Assembly (NCBI GenBank): GCA_032717465.1
Contig: CM064667.1
Span: forward strand, 2,463,105 to 2,527,104
Direction of reading: 5' to 3'
From: Coenobita brevimanus
Taxonomy: Eukaryota; Arthropoda; Malacostraca; Decapoda; Coenobitidae
Length of the DNA: 64,000 bases
Numbering within the stretch: position 1 is the first letter of the stretch; every line of letters begins with the position of its first letter. The notes below the pieces were generated by a model. It had not been told where the DNA came from. It ran no database searches and saw only the letters and a list, made by a program, of their open reading frames with translations. Shown here one piece after another: positions 31,640-41,724 of this stretch. The position numbers and the translations under genes are program-made.

Positions 31640-31792
31640 GTTTTACGGGGAGGGGCACTAACCCTTCACATGTAGAGGTGTATGGTATGTAGGAGGACTG
31701 CTGGGCCTTGATAGCAGGCTGTGAAGCCTATGCCCAGAGTCGGACACATAAAAAAAAAAAATAAAAAAAAAAATAAAAAAAAAAAACACTTG
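31640..31792 (+). mobile_element. SINE1, 3' half with A-rich tail
   Basis: Shares 'agaggtgtatggtatgtagg', 'gcaggctgtgaagcctatgc' and 'ccagagtcggacacat' with the SINE at 27590-27938. It ends in an interrupted A run (31749-31786). The tRNA-like head is missing or diverged. Confidence 0.75.
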
Positions 31793-31814
31793 TTGACACA
31801 TATGGAACACATAT

Positions 31815-32301
31815 GGGTTGGTTATATGGTTACCACCCAGCATTGTAAGTGGTTTCCTGGCTTACAGGAAACCATTAGGCTTGTCACTCAATGTAAAGCC
31901 ACCTGAAAAGGAAAGAAGAGTAATAAAAAGTGACAGGAAAGATGGGAGAAAAAGGAAGAGAGGAGGACAGACACTGAAAAAGAATGATAGAGATGAAAGA
32001 GGAAGTAGGCAGCACTACATGAAGTGAGTGGATGATGGTGAGAAATAGGAAGACAGGAGGACAGACACAGAAAAAGAATGATAAAGGTGAAAGAAGAAGT
32101 AGGCAACACTTCATCAAGTGAGTGAATGATGGTGAAAAATAAGAAGAGAGGAGGACAGACACAGAAAAAGAATGATATAGGTGAAGGAAGAAGTAGGCAG
32201 CAATTCAAGTGAGTGAATGATGGTGAGAAATAAGAAGAGAGGAGGACAGACACAGAAAAAGAATGATAAAGGTGAAGGAAAAAGCAGGCAGCACTACATC
32301 A
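31815..32301 (-). repeat. SINE2 minus copy with an expanded ~92-bp tandem repeat
   Basis: Starts like the minus SINE2 at 17225 ('ggttatatggttaccaccca', 'tggtttcctggcttacagga'). Its purine-rich part has then expanded into about four tandem units of ~85-95 bp (about 31936-32301), each with 'gaggacagacacagaaaaag' and 'gtaggcagcactacat'-like text. It stops at 32301 because the RTE-like LINE is inserted there. The SINE resumes after the LINE at 35839. Confidence 0.75.
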
Positions 32302-33127
32302 AGGCACACTCAGCACTCTTCAGGCACAAAATGATCCACAGGAATACATGGCGAGTGATGGGAAGGGTGGGTGGTGAACTGAATGAACGGAAGGCATTGA
32401 TTGATTATGTATGTGTGGATGAAAGGATGAGAAGGTGTATAATGGATGCAAGAGTATATAGAGGTTGGGAGAGTGGACTTTAATTCTGAACACCACTAGG
32501 TGGTGGTCAGAATTAAAGTCCAAATAAAATGGAGAAATAGAAGAAGGGAAGGACAGGAGGAAGTAGTTCATACAAGAAGAGTGGAAAAGTTGCAAGATGG
32601 AAAAAAGACAGAATATAAGAGGGAAGTGGAGGAGCGATTAGGTAAATATAGATTGGAGCAGATGGGGGACATGAAAGGTGTGTGCAAGACATTCACAAAA
32701 GAAATCTGTGCAGCATGTGAGGTGGTGTGTGAGGTGAAGAGAAGATGAGAGGGGGTGCAGGGAACAGCATGGTGGACTGAAGAGGTGAGAGAAGCTGTGC
32801 CACAAAAGAAGAAAGCATATAGTGAGTGGATGAGAAACAGGCGTGGAAGAAGTTGAGAGACAGAAGAGAGAGTTATACGTAGAGAGGAAAAGAGAGGTGA
32901 AAAGATCAGTAAGAGAGAGTATGAAGAGAGTGGATGAGGAATTTGGAAGGAATTTGAGTGCAAAGTGGAGGGAATGTAAGAAATGTTCTAAAAAGATGTA
33001 AAGAGAGTTAGACAGGGTGGCAATGAAGTTAGTAGGGGAGAGAAAGATAAAAATGGTAGATTACTAGTGGAGAAGGGAGAAAAAGTGAGCAGATGGAGAG
33101 AACACTTTAATGACTTGTTGAACATAG
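32302..33127 (+). pseudogene. RTE-like LINE endonuclease end and linker
   Basis: Traces of the AP endonuclease: 'LFRHKMIHRNTWRVMGRVGG', 'ALIDYVCVDERMRRCIMDAR'. After a frame shift comes an S-E-H-H variant of the usual SDHH motif, then 'VVVRIKVQIKWR'. The linker follows with 'RVEKLQDGKKTEYKREVEER' and 'AACEVVCEVKRR', then decayed sequence up to the inserted LINE ('NDLLNI'). Several frameshifts and stops are present. Confidence 0.7.
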
Positions 33128-34205
33128 TTTTTTTTTTTTTTTTTATGTAAGGAAGAAATAACCAAAGGCCACGAGCCCGCAGTAACTGTTCCCTCCTACA
33201 GAGAAACAAAATACAAGAGAGAGCCAAATTCAAGATCCAATTATTTCAAGATGCCTGGACATACCGCATTTGAAAGACTGGAGATCATAGGAAGCGGGAA
33301 ATACAGACAGAGGGAGACAGTTCCAGAGTTGACCTGTTCCATAAATGAAGGACTGGGAGTAATGGTTAACTCTTGTATTAGAGAATTGGACAGAAGAGGT
33401 ATGAGAGTTTGCTGCTAGACGGGTGCTACGCGCCCGTCGTACAGGTGGAGGAATACATGCAGACAGTTCAGAGGAGCAGTGACCATTGAATTAGCGATAG
33501 AAAAGAGATAAAGATGCAACACAGCAGCGAAGAGACAGAGGTTGAAGGGAGTCAGTAAGAGGAGGAGAGTTAATGAGACGAAAAGCCTTTGACTCCACCC
33601 TATTGAGAAGAGCTGTATGTGGGGAACCTCCCCACAAGTGAGAGTTGTACTCCACACGGGCGAATAAAACCCGTGTATAGAGTCGACAATTGTGCAGGGG
33701 TAAAGAAGGAACAGAGTCGGCTTAGCACACCTAATCTCTTGTAAGCAGATTTTACAAGAGATGTAATATGATCTTTCCAAGATAAGTCCTGAGTAAATGA
33801 AATCCCAAGCAAGTTCAAGGATGATGCAGGATTAAGCTGAATATCATTAAACATTGGTGGGTATACCTGTGGAAGATTTTGTCGAGTTGATAGGTGTTAG
33901 AACTGAGTCTTTGATGCATTAAAAACAACCAGATTATTTTTAGACCAGTCAAAGATACGAGCCAAGTTAGACATTAGGTGTGTCATAGCCTCATCCCTTG
34001 TTTGTTGAAGTAACTGCTGAGATGGACGTTGCAGGAACCGAATGGAAAGGTGAAGGGTGGAGTCATCAGCGTATGAGTGGATAGGGTTAGATGTACAGCT
34101 TAGAAGGTCATTGATAAAGATTTATCCCAGACTTGATCGAAAGCCTTTGAGATGTCAAGTGCAATAGCAAAGCTTTCGCCAAAGTCCCGAAAGGAGGATG
34201 ACCAG
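33128..34205 (-). mobile_element. Jockey-like LINE inserted in the RTE-like LINE, minus strand
   Basis: Starts with a poly(A) tail seen as ttttttt at 33128-33143, then the family 3' UTR. On the minus strand the RT remnants read 'NPASSLNLLGISFTQDLSWK', 'SAYKRLGVLSRLCSFFTPAQ' and, further 5', 'DSWSSSFRDFGESFAIALDI' near the truncated 5' end (about 34205). The catalytic YADD region (about 34065) is still visible as DNA but out of a long frame. A clear target duplication is not seen. Confidence 0.78.
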
Positions 34206-35811
34206 GAGTCTGAAAGTAGTGCGAGTATAAGTGGCTGGGGAATGGCTGGGAGAAGGAGGGATGTGAGAAGAGAGAAAGAAATCAGTAGGATGGAAGTTGT
34301 GGAAGCAATGAAGAAAGTCAAAATGGGGAAAGCCCCAGGAATTGATGGAGTGTGTGGTGAAATGCTAAAGCATGGGGGGAGAGATAGTAGTAGAATGAAT
34401 GTGGAAGATATGCAGATTAGCCTGGGAAGAAGGTAGAGTCCCAGAGGATTGGAAGTCAGGTATAATTATTCCCTTGTACAAAGGAAAGGGGGAAAAAGAA
34501 GTGTGTGGTAATCATAGGGGCATTTGTCTTTTTAGTGTAATAGGAAAAGTATATGGTAGGATACTTATTGACAGAGTTAGGGAAATAACAGAGGAATTAG
34601 TTAGAGAACAACAGGGTGGTTTTAGGAAGGGAAGAAGTTGTGTAGATCAGATATTCATTCTTAGATCTTTAGTGGAAAAGTTTCTAGAGAGGGGAAAGAA
34701 GTTGTATGCTGCCTTCAGGGATTTGGAGAAAGCATATGACAGGGTGGATAGACAAGGATTGTGGAAAGTATTAAGAGTATATGGAGTAGATAGGAAGCTG
34801 TTGAAGGCCGTGAAGAGTATGTATGAGGGTACTAAGGCTGCAGTGCGTGTGGATAGTAAACTCGGTGAATTTTTCTATTTGAGTGTTGGACTGAAATAAG
34901 GATGTGTCATGTCTCCATGGTTGTTCAGTCTGTATATGGATGGGGTTATAAAAGAGATACAAGGTATGGCAGTGGATGTTGGAGCAGCCCTAGTGAGAGA
35001 GGGCAGTGTTTGGAAACTTCCTGTACTGTTGTTTACAGATGATACGGTGTTGTTGAGTGATGACGAAGGGAAGCTGTAAGGCTTGGTGGATGAGTTTGGG
35101 AGTGTGTGTAAGAAACGGAATCTAAACGTGAATGTAGGGAAGAGTAAAATGATGGTCTTTGAGAGAGGTGAAGTCAGTGAGTGTACAGTGAGGTTGGATG
35201 AGGAGGAAATGGAAAATGTGAGTACGTTTAGGTACTTGGGTAGAGTGATGAGTAAGGATGGAGGTTTGGAGGGTGAAGTGCTTGAAAGGGTACAGCAGGG
35301 AAGAAAGGTTGCTGGTTCCTTGAAAACACTGATAAGAAGCAGGGAAGTGAGCATGGAAGTGAAAAAGTTACTACATGACAGTATTGTGATATCAACTCTA
35401 ATGTATGGAAGAGAAGCTTGGACCTTGTTGGAGGGACACAAGTCAAGAGTGAGAGCAGTGGAAATGAGTTATTTGAGAGGAACATGTGGAGTTAGATGGA
35501 GAGACAGACTGACAAATGAGGAAGTGAAGGAGCATTGTGGTGTGGATGTGGATGTGATAGGAAACGTTAGGAGAAACACTCTGAGGTGGTTTGGACGTGT
35601 TGAGAGGATGGAGAGCGAGAGACTGACAAGAAGAGTGTACGTGAGTGAGGTGGAGGGGGAGAGAGGGAGGGGGTGGCCAAGGATGAGATGCAGGGATGGG
35701 GTGGAGAGGTATATGAGAGAGGGGGGTGTGAGCTGGGAGCAGGGCAGTGAAATGGAGGAAGACAAGGCGACAAGGAGGCAATTTGTTTGTGGCCACCCCT
35801 TACGGGATTAA
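34206..35811 (+). pseudogene. RTE-like LINE reverse transcriptase and C-terminus
   Basis: Successive frames. 34206-34436 holds 'SISGWGMAGRRRDVRREKEI' and 'GKAPGIDGVCGEML'. 34399-34899 holds 'IIPLYKGKGEKEVCGNHRGI', 'QQGGFRKGRSCVDQIFILRS' and 'LEKAYDRVDRQGLWK', and ends at a stop replacing the residue after 'SVGLK'. An unopened stretch with the catalytic 'LLFTDDTVLLSDDEG' (the usual FADD here reads FTDD) comes next. 35083-35811 holds the thumb to 'FVCGHPLRD'. The in-frame stops at 34897 and ~35080 and the frame change near 34400 inactivate it. Confidence 0.78.
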
Positions 35812-35838
35812 AGCATCTGGCAATAGATAGATAGATAG

Positions 35839-36077
35839 ACTACATCATGTGAGTGGATGATGGTTGCCACCACTTACCACTAAATAAAACAAAGGCTGAT
35901 AAATGTTCTGCAACACTTACTCAGTATGCAAGTCACTAGATCACCGTATGCCTTTTAAGCCTTTGTTTATGTAGTGTGAAGTGCCTAAGGGGCGTACCAT
36001 TAAAATAAACGCCAGTATTGCTGAACATGAGCGTCTGACGTTCCCGTGTTTCGTACCATAAATAAATTTGCCGTTTA
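35839..36077. other. SINE remainder and spacer
   Basis: 35839-35880 continues the minus-strand SINE ('ctacatcatgtgagtggatg'). The rest is spacer up to the Harbinger-like end, including 'taaaataaacgccagtattg', which has a loose counterpart 'ggataaacgccatcagag' just beyond the other end (about 51391). Confidence 0.4.
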
Positions 36078-36347
36078 GGCTACGGCCACACTGAACGTGA
36101 CAAGTGGGGCGACTTGAGCGGGGAGGGATGAGGTGACATGATAAAACACACTGAATTCTATGTGGATGGCCACACTGAATGAGCGGGGAGGTTTGTCGCC
36201 CCGCTCACCCTCCATGCTCTTCACTACGCGATGCAGCATGTTCCAAAATGTCACTCATTGCCTAGCGACACCCCCACTCCCCTGGCATTTGCATCATCAT
36301 TCAGCCGTGCAGGTAATGCGTGTTGGGAAGGTTGGGTTCTGGTAATT

Positions 36348-36464
36348 ATGTCCCCTGAACACCTTATTGGAGCCGTGTACCACAGGAGAGCTGTGTGGGA
36401 TCCAAATTATCCACTCCACAAAAATACGAGTGTTGAAGAAACACTGGGAAGATATCTGTGAATA
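36348..36464 (+). pseudogene. MADF-like domain fragment
   Basis: Reads MSPEHLIGAVYHRRAVWDPN then YPLHKNTSV. The L-I-x-A-V-x-x-x-x-A-(V/L)-W-D-x-x-Y-x-x-(H/Y)-K-N pattern is the N-terminal half of a MADF DNA-binding domain. After 'HKNT' the expected continuation ('KKHWEDICE') is found in the next frame, so there is a small frameshift. The domain is then cut by the RTE-like LINE inserted at 36465. It probably encoded the DNA-binding accessory protein of the surrounding Harbinger-like element. Confidence 0.55.
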
Positions 36465-36496
36465 TCTGTCTATCTATGTATCTATTGCCAGATGCC

Positions 36497-36820
36497 TTAA
36501 TCCCGTAAGGGGTCGCTACAAACAAATCGCCTCCATGTTGCCCTGTCCCCCGCCATTTCATTGCCCTGCTCCCAGCTCATGCCCCCCTCTCTCATATACC
36601 TCTCCACTCCATTCCTCCATCTCATCCTTGGCCTCCTCCTCCCTTTCCCCCCCTCCACCTTACTCACATACACTTTCCTCGTCAGTCTGTTGCTCTCCAT
36701 CCTCTCTACATGGCCAAACCACCTCAGTGTGTTTCTCCTAATGCTTCCTATCACATCCACATCCACACCACAACACTCCTTCACTTCCTCATTTGTCAGT
36801 CTCTCTCCATGTGACTCCAC
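36497..36820 (-). pseudogene. RTE-like LINE ORF2 C-terminal fragment
   Basis: The minus-strand frame reads 'LTNEEVKECCGVDVDVIGSI', 'RRNTLRWFGHVERMES', and ends 'ATWRRFVCSDPLRD'. The end is the same C-terminus as the copies at 582 and 35811. It is cut at 36826 by the Jockey-like LINE and continues after it at 38326. Confidence 0.8.
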
Positions 36821-36826
36821 ATGCTC

Positions 36827-38325
36827 CTCTCAAATACCAAAGCATATGGGCCTGATGGAGTCCCTCCTGTTGTCCTCAAGAACTGTGCTTCTGTGCTTAC
36901 ACCCTGCCTAAGTAAACTCTTTCGCATTTGTCTGTCAACTTGTACCTTTCCTTCTTGCTGGAAGTTTCCTCTCATTCAGCCAGTCCCAAAGAAGGGTGAC
37001 CACTCCCAACCCTCTAATTATCGTCCAATTGCTTTAACATCCAGTGTCGTCTCACCTACCTTTCAGACTCCTGGTCATCCTCCTTTCGGGACTTTGGCAA
37101 AAGCTTTGCCATTGCGCTTAACATCTCAAAGGCTTTCGATCGAGTTTGGCATAAATCTTTAATTTCCAAACTGCCCTCTTACGGTTTCTATCCTTCTATC
37201 TGTCCCTTCATCTCTAGCTTCCTTTGTGGTCGTTCTGTAGCTGCTACTGTAAACGGCCATCGTTCTTCTAGATCTGTCAACAGTGGTGTTCCTCAGGGTT
37301 CTGTCCAATCACTAACTGTCTTCCTTTTATTCATCAATGACCTTCTAAGCTGTACATCTAACCCCATCAACTCGTACACTGATAATTCCACCCTTCACCT
37401 TTCCATTCGGTTCCTGCAACGTCCATCTCAGCAGTTACTTCAGCAAACAAGGGATGAGGCTATGGCACACCTAATGTCTGACTTGGCTCGTATCTCTGAC
37501 TGGGGTAAAAATAACATGGTTGTTTTTAATGCATCAAAAACTTAGTTTTTACACCTATCAACCCAACACAATCTTCCATAGGAGTACCCACTAATGTATA
37601 ATAATATCCAACTTAATCCTGCATCATCCTTGAACATGTCTGGGGTTTCATTTACTCAGGACTTATCTTGGAAAGATCATTTTGCATCTCTTGTAAAATC
37701 TGCTTCCAAGAGATTGGGTGTGCTAAGCCGACTCAGTACCTTCTTTACCCCTGCACAGTTGTTGACTTTATACACGGGTTTTATTCGCCCCTGTGTAGAG
37801 TACAACTCTCATGTGTGGGGAGGCTCCCCACATAGAGCTCTTCTTGATAGAGTGGAGTCAAAGGCTTTTCATCTCATTAACTCTCCTCCTCTTACTGACT
37901 TCCTTCAACCTCTGTGTCTTCGCCGCGCTGTTGCATCTTTATCTCTTTTCTATCGCTGCTTCAATGGTCACTGCTTCTCTGAACTGTCTGCTTGCATCCC
38001 TCCACCTCTACGATGGGTGCATAGCACCTGTGTAGCAAGAAACTCTCATCCCTTTTCTGTCCAACTCTCTAATGCAAGAGTTAACCGTTACTCCCAGTCC
38101 TTCATTTATGCAACAGGTCAACTCTGGAACTGTCTCCCTTTGTCTGTATTTCCTACTTCCTATGATCTCCAGTCTTTCAAATGCATTGTGACCAGGCATC
38201 TCGAAATGAACGGATCTTGAATTTGGCTCTCTTTTGTATTGTTTTTGTTTGTTTTCTTAGAAGGAACGGTTTTTTGGGCTCCAGGCCTTTGGTTCCTTCT
38301 TTCTTGCATAAAATAAAAAAAACAC
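36827..38325 (+). mobile_element. Jockey-like LINE, third layer, plus strand
   Basis: Begins within the RT N-terminus (KAYGPDGVPPVVLKN) and ends in an A-rich tail at 38308-38325. An internal deletion relative to the copy at 23640 is visible: after 'IALTSSV' (37050) the text jumps to 'SPTFQTPGHPP', which is the STGDLLxYLSDSWSS region out of frame. Confidence 0.82.
36829..38220 (+). pseudogene. Jockey-like LINE reverse transcriptase, multiply broken
   Basis: Open pieces: 36829-37162 ('PSCWKFPLIQPVPKKGDHSQ', 'PSNYRPIALTSSV') and 37594-38220 ('VSFTQDLSWKDH', 'RPCVEYNSHVWGGSPHRALL', C-terminal 'QSFIYATGQLWNCLPLSVFP'). Between them the palm survives only as interrupted DNA ('aacagtggtgttcctcaggg', 'acatctaaccccatcaactc'), and the YADD box reads as tacactgataattcc (YTDNS). 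Both a catalytic substitution and stops are therefore present. Confidence 0.8.
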
Positions 38326-39010
38326 ATTTCCACTGCTCTCTCTCTTGACTTATGTCCCTTCAACAAGGTCCAAGCTTCACTTCCATACGTTAGAGTTGGT
38401 ATCACAATACTGTCATGTAGTAACTTTTTCACTTCCATGCTCACTTCCCTGTTTCTTATCAGTGCTTTCAAGAAACCAGCAACTTTTCTTCCTTGTTGTA
38501 CCCTTTCAAGCACTTCACCCTCCAAACCTCCATCCTTACTGATCACACTACGCAAGTACTTAACCCCTTAACCGCGGGGCGTCGATTTTGTGATTCTGTG
38601 TTATTTTGAATTCACCCGGGCTTCCAAGTGGGGGCTTGTATCATCTATCAGTACTGCCAATGTCCAACACTAGTCAGCACTCCTAATCTCATCTGTACTC
38701 CCATCCATTGTTGACAATTTAGCCATTTCTCCCCGTTCTTGACTCCCCTCCCTACCCCCCCTCCATTACCCTATCCTCTCGCCTGCCCGGCCGTGCTACG
38801 CTAAGTAAATCTTCCCTGGAATTTTTCACTGATTTCATCCATTGAAATAAGCCCTATGTCCTATTCTTATACCAAATAATATATACAAGAAAGAAATAAG
38901 GTAAGTGAGAGTGCCATACACCTGGAATTGGCTAATTATCACCTGACAACACCTCACATGCACTCGTTCGCTAATTTTCGCTGTTTTTTTCCCCTTGAAA
39001 TATGCCGTAT

Positions 39011-39371
39011 AATCTATTTTCGTAATAAATATACATGTAAGGAGGGAAGGGAGAAGCCTAAGTGATATTTACATTCACCTGGAACTACCTAATTTATAAT
39101 GTATTGTCTAGATTTCCTGCCAATCATATCAGTGCTAGACAAAGCTGTTTCAAGATCTAACATTGGTAGCTCTGAATATATATCTCCTAAGTAGGCCTCT
39201 AATCTATTTTCGTAATAAATATACATGTAAGGAGGGAAGGAAGAAGCCTAAGTGATATTTACATTCACCTGGAACTACCAAATTTATAATGTATTGTCTA
39301 GATTTCCTGCCAATCATATCAGTGCTAGACTTAACTGTTTCAAGAAGTAATATTGGTAACTTTGAATAACC
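39011..39371. repeat. ~190-bp tandem duplication inside the piggyBac-like element
   Basis: Two copies starting 'aatctattttcgtaataaat' at 39011 and 39201 are about 95% alike over the first 130 bp ('ggagggaag', 'cacctggaactacc', 'cctgccaatcatatcagtgc'). A third, much more diverged copy appears to precede them (about 38870-38990, 'cacctggaattggctaatta'). No coding role is evident. Confidence 0.75.
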
Positions 39372-40208
39372 CCTTAGCAGGCCTCCACGCTGGCCCTCTC
39401 TTATCAGTTTACTCTCATCTTCCGAAGCGAGGGTACGTATGTTTCTTCTTGCTGACTTCAAGGCCTTTTTTCACCCCCATGCAAATGGCCCTGTGACCTT
39501 TACCCCCTACTAAAACTCGTGTGGAAAGAGGTAAAGGGCTGACAATTGATAAAAGAGTGACTACGATCTTTCTATTGAGTTAAACAGTGCAAGTGGAATT
39601 GTAAATAATGTGTAAATAATGTGTAAATAGCAAGTGAAAGTAATGAATGTAAATATACGTGAACAATGGAAAATAGTTTTATAAGTTATTTCAAGTGACA
39701 GTGCACAACACAGTGTAAATAAAATAGAAATGTAAATAACGTAAATAAAAAAGAGAACGTAAATAGAAATGTAAATGAGTAGTATTATAAGAATACGAGT
39801 ATATACCCTAGGAGTAATGAAAGTGAAAGTTTCACTCTAGCATGTCTGAATGCTATGAGTTATGAGAGTGAAGATGAAAGTGACATTCACTCTCAATGCC
39901 AGTATACAGGACGAGAAAGTGAATGCTACGTATTTTACTGAAAGAAATTGAATCCCTACAGTGACAATAAACTAATACTACTGAAGGAAACTTATGGATA
40001 AAGACTGTAGATATATATAAGTGTTATATAGTAATAGAAATATAAATTGTGAGGGGTTTTATGAATAATAAGTGACAGACTACCAAGAGCGAACTAGTGC
40101 CAGTGCGACGATCAGACGCGCTCGTAATTTCCATTGCTTTCACAGTGTTTTTTTTTTTTAGTATGGATCCCAAACTACTTGAAAATTGTAGAATAGTGTT
40201 TATAGTGT

Positions 40209-40439
40209 TTGTCTCTGGCTGTGGTAATCATATTACGGGTTGTCGGGAAGTGTAAAGTGGAGACTTCGTTACCCTACTTCAGAGGTCTCCACAAGTCCTA
40301 CGGTAACCGACGAAGGCTCAACAATCATTCCAGGAGAAAGCTGAAGGTATGTGCCATAAGCATATGTAATTTTATTATTCTAGGACTAATAACTGATTTT
40401 TGGCAAATATTTTTTGAGAGTCTGTCGGAGCCCAAATAA
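40209..40439 (+). other. Short open frame in the piggyBac-like element
   Basis: A 76-codon frame whose middle 'LPYFRGLHKSYGNRRRLNNH' and 'SRRKLK' is followed by gtatgt, a possible splice donor. I do not recognise it. It may be a remnant of an accessory gene or chance. Confidence 0.25.
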
Positions 40440-40502
40440 CCCCGCGGCACACGCAAGTCATTGGTAAACAAGCCCGCGGTGTAGGGGTTAAACGCACTCA
40501 CA

Positions 40503-40750
40503 TGTACCCCCCCCCTACAATATGTCTACCCTCGATGTATATATCCCCCCCCCCCCAGTGCATACATGCCCCCACTATAATTGCTGACCTAGCACGCTTT
40601 CCCAGAGTCCAAGCCTGGGAGAAGGCGTTACTGCGTTAGTTCAGAGCAGACACTCAAGAAGGGCAGATTATTTTGTTGTGAGCTCGTAATAAACTCCTTA
40701 ACTAGCTGTTTGTACACGGAGTTTCTATCACCAAAGTATTGCAAGTTACA
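40503..40750 (+). repeat. Left LTR of the Gypsy-type element
   Basis: 248 bp, TGTACCCC...AAGTTACA. It contains two C-rich runs, 'ggagaaggcg' and the polyadenylation-signal-like aataaa at about 40687-40692 ('gctcgtaataaactcctt'). Confidence 0.88.
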
Positions 40751-40752
40751 TT

Positions 40753-40770
40753 TGGTAGCAGCGGTGTTTC
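40753..40770 (+). promoter_or_regulatory. Putative primer binding site of the Gypsy-type element
   Basis: TGGTAGCAGCGGTGTTTC starts two bases after the left LTR, the normal position for tRNA-primed reverse transcription. The tRNA is not identified. Confidence 0.6.
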
Positions 40771-41724
40771 GGACCATCAGATTCTGACCGCCTCCTACAC
40801 TATTTAGTGACACCAACAGATACACGACGTCTTGCATCTCACAGCCTCACCCCTCCTCAGTGCCTCTCGTGGTGTAATAACCGGCTGTACTTCCGGGTGT
40901 ACAATTTCTCTCACCAGTGCTCACCTCTCAAACAACCTCACCCACACACCTTGTTCCTGACCGCAAGTGCCACCATCACCGACCTACGCACCTGTTTCAC
41001 CTGTTCCCAGCACCTGTTCCGAACTCATCATAAATCCTGCCCCCACGGTGCCACTTATCACTGTCTGCCCACCGCCATTCTCTGAATTTGCAACTCAACA
41101 GCTCTACACCTGCATTGTACCAACATCTGCCCTCACCCCCACCACCGGCCCCGACGCCGCCACACCCTGCCCTCACATGTAGTCTGCATTAAGTGAGCCT
41201 CCTAGGACCGCAACTCCCTGCCGGTGACTCATCGGAGCGTCTCTTCCCATCTCGACTTAAGCCCAGCGAGAAGTTCCGCCTCTTCTAAGACTCATCCAAC
41301 ATATCACTCCAGTCTCGTCCCCAGCCACTCTCATCTCCGACCAGCTGTCCCTCCAGCGCCGCCCCGCCCCGCCCCGCCCCAGCCCCGCTACGCCCAGCCA
41401 CACCTGCACGTCATACATCTTGTCAATCCCGTCTCTACTGTGTAACTATAGTATATCTTACCTTTCTATAGAGATTATCCTCGATTTTCTCTACAGATTG
41501 GATATTTTGTAAATATTCCATCTCATTTCCATTACCCCGTTTTCATCTTCACCTATGTTATTTATTATCCATCTCATCCTTTGCCTTTTATTTAAACCCT
41601 CCATCCCCTCACCTTCATTCGTTTTCACACCTACTCATGTATTACATTCTCTCATCTTTATATTATACATTTCCACCTACATATCCATCTTCATCCTTCA
41701 TCTCATCTTCCATTGCCACATTAA
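40771..41724 (+). other. Gypsy leader region
   Basis: About 950 bp of C- and T-rich sequence between PBS and gag. Several short frames are present; none looks coding. It probably corresponds to the untranslated leader and packaging region. Confidence 0.5.

Larger units (their letters stand above)
32302..35838 (+). mobile_element. RTE-like LINE with partial endonuclease, inserted in a SINE
   Basis: Flanked by actacatca (32293-32301 and 35839-35847), a 9-bp target duplication. The surrounding SINE continues directly after it. It begins within the endonuclease, continues through linker, RT and C-terminus, and ends with a GATA tail (about 35823-35838). A Jockey-like LINE on the opposite strand interrupts it at 33128-34205. 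It is the longest copy of the family here, and many frame breaks show it is inactive. Confidence 0.85.
38564..40487. mobile_element. piggyBac-like non-autonomous transposon, third layer
   Basis: Flanked by TTAA on both sides (38560-38563, 40488-40491). The terminal repeats are CCCCTTAACCGCGGGGCG at the left and, complemented, CCCCTACACCGCGGGCTTG at the right. TTAA targeting and CCC-starting ends are hallmarks of piggyBac-like elements. No DDD transposase frame is visible. It splits the same RTE-like LINE copy in two, and the LINE text resumes at 40488. Confidence 0.75.
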
